This document shows positions 56,252 to 64,000 of a stretch of 64,000 bases of DNA, piece after piece (position 1 is the first letter of the stretch; the number at the start of each line of letters is the position of its first letter). The notes beneath the pieces are model-generated. The model was not told the DNA's origin, made no database searches, and saw nothing but the letters and a program-made list of their open reading frames with translations. Location of the stretch: the NCBI RefSeq assembly GCF_004217045.1, contig NZ_SGXM01000008.1:1-64000 (forward strand). The letters are read 5' to 3'. Made by a program: the position numbers and the translations under genes. The stretch is from Cupriavidus agavae. Lineage in GTDB: Bacteria; Pseudomonadota; Gammaproteobacteria; Burkholderiales; Burkholderiaceae.

Positions 56252-57428
56252 CGCGCTGGAGGGCCTGACGGTCATCGATTTCACGCAGATCGCGGCGGGC
56301 CCGGCCTCGACGATGCTGCTGGCGGATCTGGGCGCGCGCGTCATCAAGGTGGAGCCGCCCGGCGGGGAATTGGGGCGTACGCTCGGGCCGGGCTGGCTCG
56401 GCGAGGACAGCGCGCTGTTCCACGGCTTCAACCGCAACAAGCAGGGTGTGATGCTGGACCTCAAGACCGGCGCCGGCGCGGAGGCGGCGCGGCGCCTGAT
56501 TGCCGGCGCGGATATCGTGGTGGAAAGCATGCGCCCCGGCGTCATGGCGCGGCTCGGGCTCGGTCCGGAGGCCCTGTGCGCCGCGCACCCCGCGCTGATC
56601 TACTGTTCGATCTCCGCCTACGGACAGCACGGGCCCTACGCGCAGCGTGCCGGGGTGGACGGCATCCTGCAGGCCGACGCGGGGCTGATGAGCCTGGTCG
56701 GCCTGCCGGACAGCGAGCCGTGCAAGGTGCAGGCGCCGGTGGTGGACGTGATGACCGGCTACATCGCCGTGGTCGGCATCCTGGCGAAGCTTGCCCAGCG
56801 GGCGCGCGACGGGCGCGGCGGCCATCTCGACGTCAACCTGTTCAACGCTGCGCTGGCGCTGCAGCAGTCGTCGCTGACCTCGTACCTGGCCGATGGGCAG
56901 TTGCCGGTGCGCGCCGGGAGTGCCGCGCCGTACGCCGCGCCCAACCAGGCGTTCCGCACCGCCGATGGCTGGATCATGGTGGCTGCCTACATGCCGGACC
57001 GCTGGCGCCGCCTGTGCGAGACGCTGGGGGTGGCCGCGCTGGCCGACGATGCGCGCTTCGTCACGTCGCCGCTGCGCGTGGCGAACCGCGCCGCCATGGT
57101 CGAGGCGCTGACGCAGGCGTTCGTCACCCGTTCGACCGAGTCCTGGCTCGACGCGCTGCAGGCGGCCGATATCCTCTGCGCGCGCGTGGCGGCCTATGAC
57201 GATGTGGTGGCGCATCCGCAGGCCGCCGCGAACGGCATGATCGCGCAGATCGAACATCCGGTGCTCGGCACCCTGCGCGTGCCCGGCTTTCCGGTCTGCA
57301 GTGCCGAGGTCAACGCACGGCCGGCCCGCCCCGCGCCGGCATGCGGGCAGCATACGGAGCAGGTCTTGCGGGAATTCGGCTTCGGCGAGGCGCAGATCGC
57401 CACGCTTTGCGAAGCCGCTGCGGCCTAG
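56241..57428 (+). CDS. CaiB/BaiF class III CoA-transferase
   Basis: This 395-residue protein starts LEGLTVIDFTQIAAGPA and has the catalytic Asp169 in QAPVVDVMTGYIA. YCSISAYGQHGPYAQRAGVD and RDGRGGHLDVNLFNAA are family motifs. It should activate a carboxylate by CoA transfer, giving the CoA ester for the thiolase/crotonase steps. AGCGGGAGGACGC precedes the ATG. It ends the operon, overlapping the convergent LysR gene by 4 bp. Confidence 0.92.
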   Translation: MLGNALEGLTVIDFTQIAAGPASTMLLADLGARVIKVEPPGGELGRTLGPGWLGEDSALFHGFNRNKQGVMLDLKTGAGAEAARRLIAGADIVVESMRPGVMARLGLGPEALCAAHPALIYCSISAYGQHGPYAQRAGVDGILQADAGLMSLVGLPDSEPCKVQAPVVDVMTGYIAVVGILAKLAQRARDGRGGHLDVNLFNAALALQQSSLTSYLADGQLPVRAGSAAPYAAPNQAFRTADGWIMVAAYMPDRWRRLCETLGVAALADDARFVTSPLRVANRAAMVEALTQAFVTRSTESWLDALQAADILCARVAAYDDVVAHPQAAANGMIAQIEHPVLGTLRVPGFPVCSAEVNARPARPAPACGQHTEQVLREFGFGEAQIATLCEAAAA

Positions 57429-58318
57429 CCTGGCGCGCCGTCTCCGAACTGCGCCAGCAGCCACTTGCGGAACGTGGCCATGCTCGGGCTCTCCTTGCGG
57501 TCCGCCGGCGTGATCAGGTAGTAGGTGAAATCGCCCATGTCGAGCGCCTTGCGGAACGGCGCGACGAGCTTGCCCGAGGCGAGGTCGTCCTCGACCAGAA
57601 AGCGCTGGGCGATGGCGAAACCCTGGCCTTCGAGGGCGGCCGCGTAGGCCATCGCCGAACTCTGGTACGTCATGCCGCTGCGCGCGTCGACCACGGCATC
57701 GCCCTTTGCGGCGGCGAGCCAGCTGGCCCAGTCGTCCGGGCGCGCAATCGAATGGAGCAGCACCTGGCGCTGCAGGTCACCGGCCTTGCGCACACCGGTG
57801 GCCAGCGCCGGGCTGCAGACCGGCGTGAGCACATTGCGCACCAGGCGATAGGCGTTGACGCCCTGCCACTTGCCATCGCCGAGCCGGATGGCGCCGTCGA
57901 TGTCCTCGCGCCGGAAGTCCACGGGATCGAGCGAGGCGGTCAGCAGCACCTCGATCCCGCGGTTGGCCGTGTGGAAGCTGGACAGGCGCGGGATGAGCCA
58001 GCGCATCGCGAACGTGGTGTACGCGCGCACCTTGAGCTGCGTGCGGCGTGTCCGCCGCGTGAGGCGCGTGGTGGCGTCGCGCAGCACGTCCATTGCCCTG
58101 GTCACGCTGCGGTAATAGTCCTCGCCGGCGCGCGTCAGCGTGATCTGCCGGTGGCCCCGCACGAGCAGCGCGACGCCCAGCGCATCTTCGAGCGTGCGCA
58201 CCTGGCGGCTGACGGCGCCGGGCGTGACGTGCAGCTCCTCGGCCGCCACGGTGATGCTGAGTCGGCGCGCCACGACCTCGAAGGCGCGGATGGCATTGAG
58301 CGGGGGCAGTCGGTCCAT
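57425..58318 (-). CDS. LysR-family regulator (GcvA-like)
   Basis: This 297-residue regulator begins MDRLPPLNAIRAFEVVARRL; the helix-turn-helix is SITVAAEELHVTPGAVSRQVRTLED. The sensor domain is normal in length. The frame stays open upstream, but homology starts at 58318. It is convergent with the CoA-ester operon and divergent from the molybdenum oxidoreductase genes, so either could be its target; the divergent one is more usual for LysR. PxxNAIRAFE is the GcvA/AmpR-type start. Confidence 0.92.
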   Translation of the reverse strand: MDRLPPLNAIRAFEVVARRLSITVAAEELHVTPGAVSRQVRTLEDALGVALLVRGHRQITLTRAGEDYYRSVTRAMDVLRDATTRLTRRTRRTQLKVRAYTTFAMRWLIPRLSSFHTANRGIEVLLTASLDPVDFRREDIDGAIRLGDGKWQGVNAYRLVRNVLTPVCSPALATGVRKAGDLQRQVLLHSIARPDDWASWLAAAKGDAVVDARSGMTYQSSAMAYAAALEGQGFAIAQRFLVEDDLASGKLVAPFRKALDMGDFTYYLITPADRKESPSMATFRKWLLAQFGDGAPG

Positions 58319-58556
58319 GGCGCGGATTCTGGCACGCGATTGAGAAATCCTCAATCGAGGGAATGCACCGATCCGGCGCGCTGTTTCAGATCTGAAAATG
58401 AAACAACCGGCGCGGTCCGCGATGCGCGCCTCGGCCATGTCCGCACATTCTTGCTTTCGCCGAAAGTCTGAATAAAGTAAGAGCGGCAAGGGGTCAGGCC
58501 CGTTGCCCCGCAGATGACAACGGTGCAATGCGCCGGCGTCCCGACAGGAGAAGAAG
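58319..58556. promoter_or_regulatory. LysR/oxidoreductase divergent promoter region with parS-like palindrome
   Basis: This 238-bp region contains TTTCAGATCTGAAA (58384-58397), a perfect 14-bp palindrome that differs from the core of the parS candidate only at the two central bases. It could also be the LysR operator. An AT-rich stretch (58450-58485) may hold the promoter. Confidence 0.5.
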
Positions 58557-59210
58557 ATGGACGACCCTACAAAGGCGACCGACGTCGATAGCGGCAAGCT
58601 GACCGACGCCGGCCCGGTGGTGCTCTCGCGCCGACGGTTCCTGCAATGCGTCAGCGTGTCCGGCGCGGGCGCCACGCTCGCCGATGTCGCCACGGCCCAG
58701 ACAGCGCCGCCGCCAGCCGGCACGCCGCAGGACACCTACCCGGTGACGTTCAAGGTCAACGGCACCACGCACCGGCTCAATGTGGCCGCCAACGCGATCC
58801 TGCTCGATGCGCTGCGCGACCAGCTTCATCTCACCGGCACCAAGAAGGGCTGCGATCACGGCCAGTGCGGCGCGTGCACGCTGATCGTCAACGGCGTGAC
58901 GGTGAACAGCTGCCTGTCGCTCGCGGTGATGCACGACGGTGACGACATCGTGACCGTCGAGGGGCTGTCGGCGGACGGCAGCCTGCATCCGGTGCAGGAG
59001 GCGTTCTGGAACCACGACGCGTACCAGTGCGGCTACTGCACGGCGGGCCAGATGATGAGCGCGGTAGGCATCCTGCAGGACCGGCGGATACCGGCCGACG
59101 ATGCCTCGGTGCGCGAGGCCATGAGCGGCAACATCTGCCGCTGCGGCGCCTACCGCAACATCGTCGCGGCGATCCAGGATGCCCGCGCACGGGTGCCGGG
59201 GAGAGGATGA
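58557..59210 (+). CDS. Periplasmic aldehyde oxidoreductase, [2Fe-2S] subunit (PaoA/YagT-like)
   Basis: This 217-residue subunit has a Tat signal (LSRRRFLQCVSVSGAG, Arg-Arg at about 25-26). The plant-type [2Fe-2S] cluster is CDHGQCGACTLIVNG plus Cys at NSC; the second cluster is YQCGYCTAGQM and NICRCGAYRNI. It should pass electrons from the molybdenum site. The length and motifs fit YagT/PaoA rather than CO dehydrogenase small subunits without Tat signal. It overlaps the FAD-subunit gene by 4 bp. Confidence 0.92.
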   Translation: MDDPTKATDVDSGKLTDAGPVVLSRRRFLQCVSVSGAGATLADVATAQTAPPPAGTPQDTYPVTFKVNGTTHRLNVAANAILLDALRDQLHLTGTKKGCDHGQCGACTLIVNGVTVNSCLSLAVMHDGDDIVTVEGLSADGSLHPVQEAFWNHDAYQCGYCTAGQMMSAVGILQDRRIPADDASVREAMSGNICRCGAYRNIVAAIQDARARVPGRG

Positions 59211-60193
59211 TGCGGAACTTCGACTACGCGCGCGCCGCCGACGTGGACCAGGCCATCGCGCTCCACGCCCGCGCCGCCGAGACGGTGTACCTGGCCGGCG
59301 GCACCACGCTGCTGGACCTGATGAAGCTCGACATCATGCGGCCCGCGCACCTCGTGGACATCCACAAGCTCGGGCTCGACCAGATCGAGTTGCCCGGCGA
59401 CGGCCGGGTACGGATCGGGGCGATGGTCAGCAACACCGACCTTGCCCGCCATGCACATATCGCCGAACACTATCCGTCGCTGTCCGAGGCGGTGCTGTCC
59501 GGCGCCAGCACGCAGTTGCGCAACAAGGCCACCACCGGCGGCAACGTGATGCAGCGGGTGCGCTGTGGCTACTTCCGCGATGGGGTGTCGCCGTGCAACA
59601 AGCGCACGCCAGGCTCCGGCTGCTCGGCCATCGACGGCCTGAACCGCAACGTGCATGCGGTACTGGGCGGCAGTCCCCAGTGCATTGCGGCGCATCCGTC
59701 AGACATGTGCGTGGCGATGGTGGCCATCGGCGCCACGGTCGAGCTGCAGGGCCCGAGGGGCCGGCGCGAGGTACCGCTGGCGGATTTCCATCTGCTGCCC
59801 GGCGACACGCCCTGGAAGGAGCACGCGATCGAGCCCGGCGAGATGATCACGCACGTCACGCTCGACGCGCCGATGCCGGGCAGCCGCTCGGCCTACCTGA
59901 AGCTGCGCGACCGGGGTTCCTACCAGTTCGCGCTGGCGTCGAGCGCGGTCATCGTCGCGCTGGATGGCCAGACCGTGCGCGATATCCGCATTGCGCTCGG
60001 CGGCGTCACGACCAAGCCGTGGCGCGCGGCCAATGCCGAGGACGTGCTGCGCGGCAAGGTGGTGTCCGAGGCGCTGATCCGCGAAGCGGCGGCGGCCGCG
60101 ATGACCGGCGCGCAATCGTACGGCCAGAACGGCTTCAAGCTGCTGCTCGGCCAGCAGGCGGTCATCCGCAACTTGTCGCGCCTTGTGGCATGA
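59207..60193 (+). CDS. Aldehyde oxidoreductase FAD subunit (PaoB/YagS-like)
   Basis: This 328-residue subunit binds FAD at VYLAGGTTLLDLMKLD and TTGGNVMQRVRCGYFRD. Extra cysteines in VSPCNKRTPGSGC and SPQCIAAHPSDMC match the [4Fe-4S] site of PaoB, absent in many XdhB-type subunits. The start ATGATG overlaps the previous TGA. It pairs with the PaoA- and PaoC-like subunits. Confidence 0.92.
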   Translation: MMRNFDYARAADVDQAIALHARAAETVYLAGGTTLLDLMKLDIMRPAHLVDIHKLGLDQIELPGDGRVRIGAMVSNTDLARHAHIAEHYPSLSEAVLSGASTQLRNKATTGGNVMQRVRCGYFRDGVSPCNKRTPGSGCSAIDGLNRNVHAVLGGSPQCIAAHPSDMCVAMVAIGATVELQGPRGRREVPLADFHLLPGDTPWKEHAIEPGEMITHVTLDAPMPGSRSAYLKLRDRGSYQFALASSAVIVALDGQTVRDIRIALGGVTTKPWRAANAEDVLRGKVVSEALIREAAAAAMTGAQSYGQNGFKLLLGQQAVIRNLSRLVA

Positions 60194-60233
60194 GCGGATA
60201 TCGGACGGCACGGCCGTTCTCCGGGAGACAGAC

Positions 60234-62447
60234 ATGAATACCACTGCCATCGGCGCCGCGCCGCGCCGTATCGACGGCCGCCTGAAGGTGACCGGCGCCG
60301 CGCTCTACACCGCCGACCGGTCGTTTCCGGGCATGCTGCATGCCTATGGCGTCTACAGCACCGTGGCCAGCGGACGCCTGACCGGGCTCGACACGGCGGA
60401 GGCGCGCCGCGTGCCCGGCGTGGTCGATATCCTCCACCACGGCAACTTTCCACGTCTGTTCAAGACGCCGAAGAGCCCGATCTCGGGCGCCACGATCCTC
60501 ACCGCGTCGATTACCGACGAGCACCGGCTGCCGTTCGAGGACGAAACCATCGTCTACGGCGGGCAGATGGTGGCGCTGGTGGTGGCCGACACCTTCGAAC
60601 ACGCACGCGAGGCCGCCTGCCGCGTGACGGCGCGCTACAGCGCGGCCAGCGCGGTGGTGGACCTGGAACACGGCATCAAGGCCAACGGGCTGAAAGACGC
60701 CGGGGCGGGCCATTCGCGTGGCCAGCCCGAACCTGCGTTCGAGGCGGCGGCGGCCAGGGTGGATGCGGTCTACCGCACCCCGGTGGAGACCCATAGCCCG
60801 ATGGAAATGCACGCCACGCTGGCGTGGTGGGAGAACGGCGACCTGCACCTGTACGAGGCCACCCAGGGCGCCACGGTGCACCGCAATACCATCGCGCAGG
60901 TCTTCGGGCTGACGCCGGAACGCGTGACCGTCGACGCGCCGTTCATCGGCTCGGGCTTCGGTTCCAAGCTGTTCATGTGGCCCCACTCGGTGGCCGCCAG
61001 CGCCGCGGCCCAGATGACGGGCCGGCCGGTGAAGCTGGTGGTGCCGCGCGCCTACACGTTCACGACCACCGGCCACCGGCCCGAAACCCGCCAGCGGCTG
61101 CGCGTAGCGGCCTCGGCAGACGGCAAGATCACGTCGATCCGGCACGAATCGGTCAACACCACGTCGTTCATCGAGCAGTATCTGGAGAATTGCGGCGGCA
61201 TGACGCAGAGCGTCTACAGCTGCCCCAATGTCATGGTGAGCCACCACACCACCAATGTGCATCGTGGCGCGCCCACGTCGATGCGCGCGCCGGGGGCCGC
61301 GCCGGGACTCTTCGCGCTGGAATCGGCCATCGACGAGCTGGCACTGGCGTGCCGCATGGACCCGCTCGATTTCCGGCTGGCCAACATCTCCACGCGTGAC
61401 GAGAGCAACAACCTGCCGTGGTCCAGCAACCATCTGCGCGAGGCCATCGAACAGGGCGCCAGCCAGTTCGGCTGGCACCGGCGCGACCCGCGGCCCGGCT
61501 CGATGACCGAAGGCAGCGAAGTCATCGGCTATGGCATGGCTGTGTGCAACTGGGACGCCTGGCGGACGCCGGCCGAGGCGCGCGTGCGGCTGCGCAGCGA
61601 CGGCATGGCGCAGGTCAACTGCGCGGTGCAGGACATCGGCACCGGCATGTACACGATCGTGGCGCAGACCGTGAGCGAGCTGACCGGGTTGCCGTTCGAG
61701 AAGATCGACGTCCGGCTCGGCGATTCCGCATCGCCGGCCGCGCCGGTGGCGGGCGGTTCCTGGGCCACGGCAAGCGTGCTGCCGGCCGTGGCGGAGGCCA
61801 CGCGCAACGCGATCGGCGAACTGCGCGGGTACGCCACGCAGGAAGGCGGCCCGTTTGCGGGCGGCAAGGCGGAGGAACTGACGCTGAAGGACGGCAAGCT
61901 GACCGATGGCAAGCGGAGTGTGGATTACGCGTCGGTGCTCAACGCGCAGCGTTTTGCCAGCGCCGAGGGCGTTGCGCGCACGGGCAGGGCGCCGGATACG
62001 GACAAGCGGTCGTACATGTCGTTCGGCGTGCATTTCGTGGAAGTGCGCTGGGACCCGGGCATTTCGCGCCTGCGTGTCGCGCGCGTGGTCAGTGCCATCG
62101 ACGTGGGCCGCGTCATCAATCCGCTGACGGCGCGCAACCAGGTGGAAGGCGCGGTGGTCATGGGCGTGGGCATGGCGCTGTTCGAAGCCACCGAGTACGA
62201 CGAGCGCAACGGCATGCCGGGCAACAACAACTACGCCGAGTATGTGATGCCGGTGCACGCGGACCAGCCCGAGATCGACGTGATCCTGCTGGATTACCCC
62301 GATCTGGCCTTCAACGAGTTCGGGGCGCGCGGTATCGGGGAGATCGGCATTACCGGACTGGCGGCCGCCGTGGCCAACGCCGTGCATCACGCCACGGGCC
62401 GGCGCATCCGGGAGCTGCCAATCACCAAGGAAAAGCTGATGGGATGA
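60234..62447 (+). CDS. Aldehyde oxidoreductase molybdenum-cofactor subunit (PaoC/YagR-like)
   Basis: This 737-residue subunit binds the Mo cofactor (IGSGFGSKLFMWPH, GAPTSMRAPGAAPG, VQDIGTGMYTIVAQ). The catalytic Glu703 lies in ARGIGEIGITG. MRAPG fits the MCD-binding PaoC group. It ends the operon; no PaoD/XdhC-like maturation gene follows in the window. The enzyme probably detoxifies aldehydes in the periplasm; the substrate is not decided by the sequence. Confidence 0.93.
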   Translation: MNTTAIGAAPRRIDGRLKVTGAALYTADRSFPGMLHAYGVYSTVASGRLTGLDTAEARRVPGVVDILHHGNFPRLFKTPKSPISGATILTASITDEHRLPFEDETIVYGGQMVALVVADTFEHAREAACRVTARYSAASAVVDLEHGIKANGLKDAGAGHSRGQPEPAFEAAAARVDAVYRTPVETHSPMEMHATLAWWENGDLHLYEATQGATVHRNTIAQVFGLTPERVTVDAPFIGSGFGSKLFMWPHSVAASAAAQMTGRPVKLVVPRAYTFTTTGHRPETRQRLRVAASADGKITSIRHESVNTTSFIEQYLENCGGMTQSVYSCPNVMVSHHTTNVHRGAPTSMRAPGAAPGLFALESAIDELALACRMDPLDFRLANISTRDESNNLPWSSNHLREAIEQGASQFGWHRRDPRPGSMTEGSEVIGYGMAVCNWDAWRTPAEARVRLRSDGMAQVNCAVQDIGTGMYTIVAQTVSELTGLPFEKIDVRLGDSASPAAPVAGGSWATASVLPAVAEATRNAIGELRGYATQEGGPFAGGKAEELTLKDGKLTDGKRSVDYASVLNAQRFASAEGVARTGRAPDTDKRSYMSFGVHFVEVRWDPGISRLRVARVVSAIDVGRVINPLTARNQVEGAVVMGVGMALFEATEYDERNGMPGNNNYAEYVMPVHADQPEIDVILLDYPDLAFNEFGARGIGEIGITGLAAAVANAVHHATGRRIRELPITKEKLMG

Positions 62448-63106
62448 GGCGAATCGGCCCGGCAGCGGCAATAGACCGAACGAATGTCGAAGCCCTTCCT
62501 GGGGAGACCTCCATTCATCCCATTGCGCTCCCCCCTCCTGCGCGTTGCATGGCGGCGGGACTGGAAGGCCGGCAGCGCCATCCATGTGGCGTCACGGGGC
62601 GCCAAGGCAGCGACGTGCGAAGGGACTCGCCGGCGCCACTTTCCGGCTTCCAGAACCGCTTCCGCCCCGGTTTTCATCGCGGTTTCTGCGTCGTTGATTT
62701 AAAAGGAAAAACATACGCAGCAGTGAGTACGCTCTGGTGCCCGGCGTCGATCCCTGACGCATGGAAGTGACGCTGCCCAGAACGGCTGCGAAACGCGATT
62801 CGCGTATACGTATACGAGGTATACGCACACATCGCCTTCTCCGGTCACTTCGACAAACAGCCCGGTGACCGCATGAAGCGCCCTGATTTCCGATCATTCG
62901 CCGGAAGACTTTTCCCCGCATTTGGGGTGGCACGAATAGTTGTCTTCTGAATAGACCGCCGAGCGCAACGCGGCCGCTCCATGCAGGCCGCTGATTGACG
63001 CGTATCACCCGCTCCCGCACCCGGCGCTGTGACGTTATTTACACAGCGGGACGACCCCGATAGCATCCCCGCCACACACGGCAATATCTGCGAGGGGGGA
63101 AAGCGA
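62448..63106. other. Intergenic region with GTATAC repeat block
   Basis: This 659-bp stretch has no credible gene. At 62801-62826 it holds CGCGTATACGTATACG followed by GAGGTATACG, three GTATAC cores in 26 bp, including the palindrome CGTATACGTATACG (62803-62816). This matches the palindromes upstream of repA. A partial 16-mer match (GGTTTCTGCG, 62682-62691) is also present. The ribosome-binding site GAGGGGGG for the next gene lies at 63092-63099. Confidence 0.5.
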
Positions 63107-63709
63107 TTGACGCTCTATCAGATCAAACCAAGATTCCAGGCCTGGCTGCGCCCGCTGGTGCAGCGCCTGGCCGACCGCGGCGTCACCGCCAATCAGGTCA
63201 CCACCGTGGCCGCGCTGGGTTCCATCGTGGTGGCCGGCATCGTCGGCGCGCTGGTCTGGCTGCCCGGCATCTTCCTGCTCATGCCGATCTGGCTGTTCGT
63301 GCGCATGGCGCTGAATACCATCGACGGCATGCTGGCGCGCGAGCACGGGCAGCAAAGCGCGCTGGGCGCCTATCTGAACGAACTGGGCGACATCGTCTCC
63401 GATCTGGCGCTGGTGATTCCGTTCGTGCTGCCCTTCGGTACCGCCGTGGTGCCGTTTGCGATCCTCGCGGTGGTGGTCGAATGCGCGGGGCTGATCGGTC
63501 CGCTCGCTGGTGCCAGCCGCCGCTACGATGGCCCGCTCGGCAAGAGCGACCGGGCGCTGGTGCTCGGTGCGCTGGGGCTGTGGCTCGGGCTCGGCTTCGG
63601 TCCGGGCGCCTATGGCCACTGGATCTGGGTGGCGCTGTGCCTGCTGTCGATCGTGACGATCGTGCGGCGCGTGCAGCGTGGCGTGCAGGAAGCCAACGCC
63701 GCCCGTTGA
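63107..63709 (+). CDS. CDP-alcohol phosphatidyltransferase-family membrane protein
   Basis: This about 200-residue protein has about six membrane segments. The family motif reads NTIDGMLAREHGQQSALG then AYLNELGD. In the usual D1xxD2G1xxAR...G2xxxD3xxxD4 motif, D1 and D3 are Asn here; D2 and D4 are kept. The TTG start at 63107 follows GAGGGGGG at a suitable distance; an ATG at 63029 would give 226 residues but lacks such a site. Members move a phosphoalcohol onto CDP-diacylglycerol. The alpha/beta hydrolase gene follows by 48 bp. Confidence 0.78.
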   Translation: MTLYQIKPRFQAWLRPLVQRLADRGVTANQVTTVAALGSIVVAGIVGALVWLPGIFLLMPIWLFVRMALNTIDGMLAREHGQQSALGAYLNELGDIVSDLALVIPFVLPFGTAVVPFAILAVVVECAGLIGPLAGASRRYDGPLGKSDRALVLGALGLWLGLGFGPGAYGHWIWVALCLLSIVTIVRRVQRGVQEANAAR

Positions 63710-63757
63710 GCGGCTCTCGAATCGAAACTCGCCGTCATCGACATAGGAGCGACGCCC

Positions 63758-64000
63758 GTGCCGCGTACCCCGATCGAATCCCGGTTTGATACCCACGATG
63801 GCCAGATGCTGTTCTACCGGCACTGGCCGGCCCGCTCCGGGCAGCCTCGTGGCGCCGTGCTGCTGTTTCATCGCGGACACGAGCACTCGGGCCGCGTGGC
63901 GCACCTGGTGGACGAACTCGACCTGCCCGACCACGCATTCTTTGCCTGGGATGCGCGCGGCCATGGCCGGTCGCCGGGCGAGCGGGGCTACAGCCCGAGC
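63758..64000 (+). CDS. Alpha/beta hydrolase, N-terminal part cut by the window edge
   Basis: A GTG start at 63758, after AGGAG, opens 81 residues: VPRTPIESRFDTHDGQMLFY, then AVLLFHRGHEHSGR and FFAWDARGHGRSPGERG. HRGHEHSG is the oxyanion-loop equivalent (HG) of alpha/beta hydrolases and DARGHGRSPG precedes the nucleophile elbow, which is beyond the window. The pattern resembles monoacylglycerol-lipase-like proteins next to CDP-alcohol transferases, some fused to a methyltransferase; the fusion cannot be seen here. Confidence 0.8.
   Translation, partial: MPRTPIESRFDTHDGQMLFYRHWPARSGQPRGAVLLFHRGHEHSGRVAHLVDELDLPDHAFFAWDARGHGRSPGERGYSPS

Overview
The window looks like the replication-origin region of the secondary chromosome (chromid) of a high-GC Burkholderiales bacterium, most probably Cupriavidus or a close relative. 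The evidence is a plasmid-type repA, a repeat-rich origin upstream of it, a parAB locus with a 16-bp palindromic parS candidate, Bug-type solute-binding and Burkholderia-type porin genes, and a zwf-pgl-glk/edd Entner-Doudoroff cluster of the kind known from Cupriavidus chromosome 2. No rRNA, tRNA, CRISPR array or intact insertion sequence was seen.

Layout. 1-18.3 kb (minus strand): a two-partner secretion (TPS) locus with three related exoproteins (3090, 481 and 1730 aa) and one TpsB transporter (548 aa). The two large exoproteins carry about 65 and about 20 units of a 27-residue Asn/Gly/Ser/Thr repeat with about five N-X-S/T sequons per unit. 18.9-24.9 kb: porin, DsbA/FrnE-like oxidoreductase, small proteins, an OPT transporter and a 2-hydroxyacid dehydrogenase. 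25-32.3 kb: a two-component system, then glk, pgl and zwf, divergent from edd; KDPG aldolase is not in the window. 32.4-44.2 kb: MscS channel, MFS exporter, a probable Panacea-type toxin-antitoxin pair, prfC, a YihY/BrkB membrane protein, small secreted proteins, a sigma-54 activator and an NCS2 purine permease.

44.5-51.4 kb is the replication/partition core: a cold-shock gene, about 1.5 kb of origin DNA with 20 copies of a CGCAGAAACGGGTACG-type 16-mer, repA, a second cold-shock gene, parA, parB and a convergent integrase-like gene that lacks its catalytic C-terminus. The last five origin copies are phased at 22-23 bp like true iterons. At least eleven more copies are scattered over the 23 kb to the left, nearly all between genes. 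This two-class system of dispersed copies is the most unusual feature here.

51.7-57.4 kb: a CoA-linked catabolic operon (DUF35 protein, thiolase, SDR, crotonase, Bug protein, hotdog thioesterase, class III CoA-transferase) with a convergent LysR gene. 58.5-62.4 kb: a Tat-exported PaoABC-like molybdenum aldehyde oxidoreductase. 63.1 kb to the end: a CDP-alcohol phosphatidyltransferase-family gene and the start of an alpha/beta hydrolase.

All calls come from reading the sequence; family names rest on recognised motifs, not on database searches. Copy counts are by eye.
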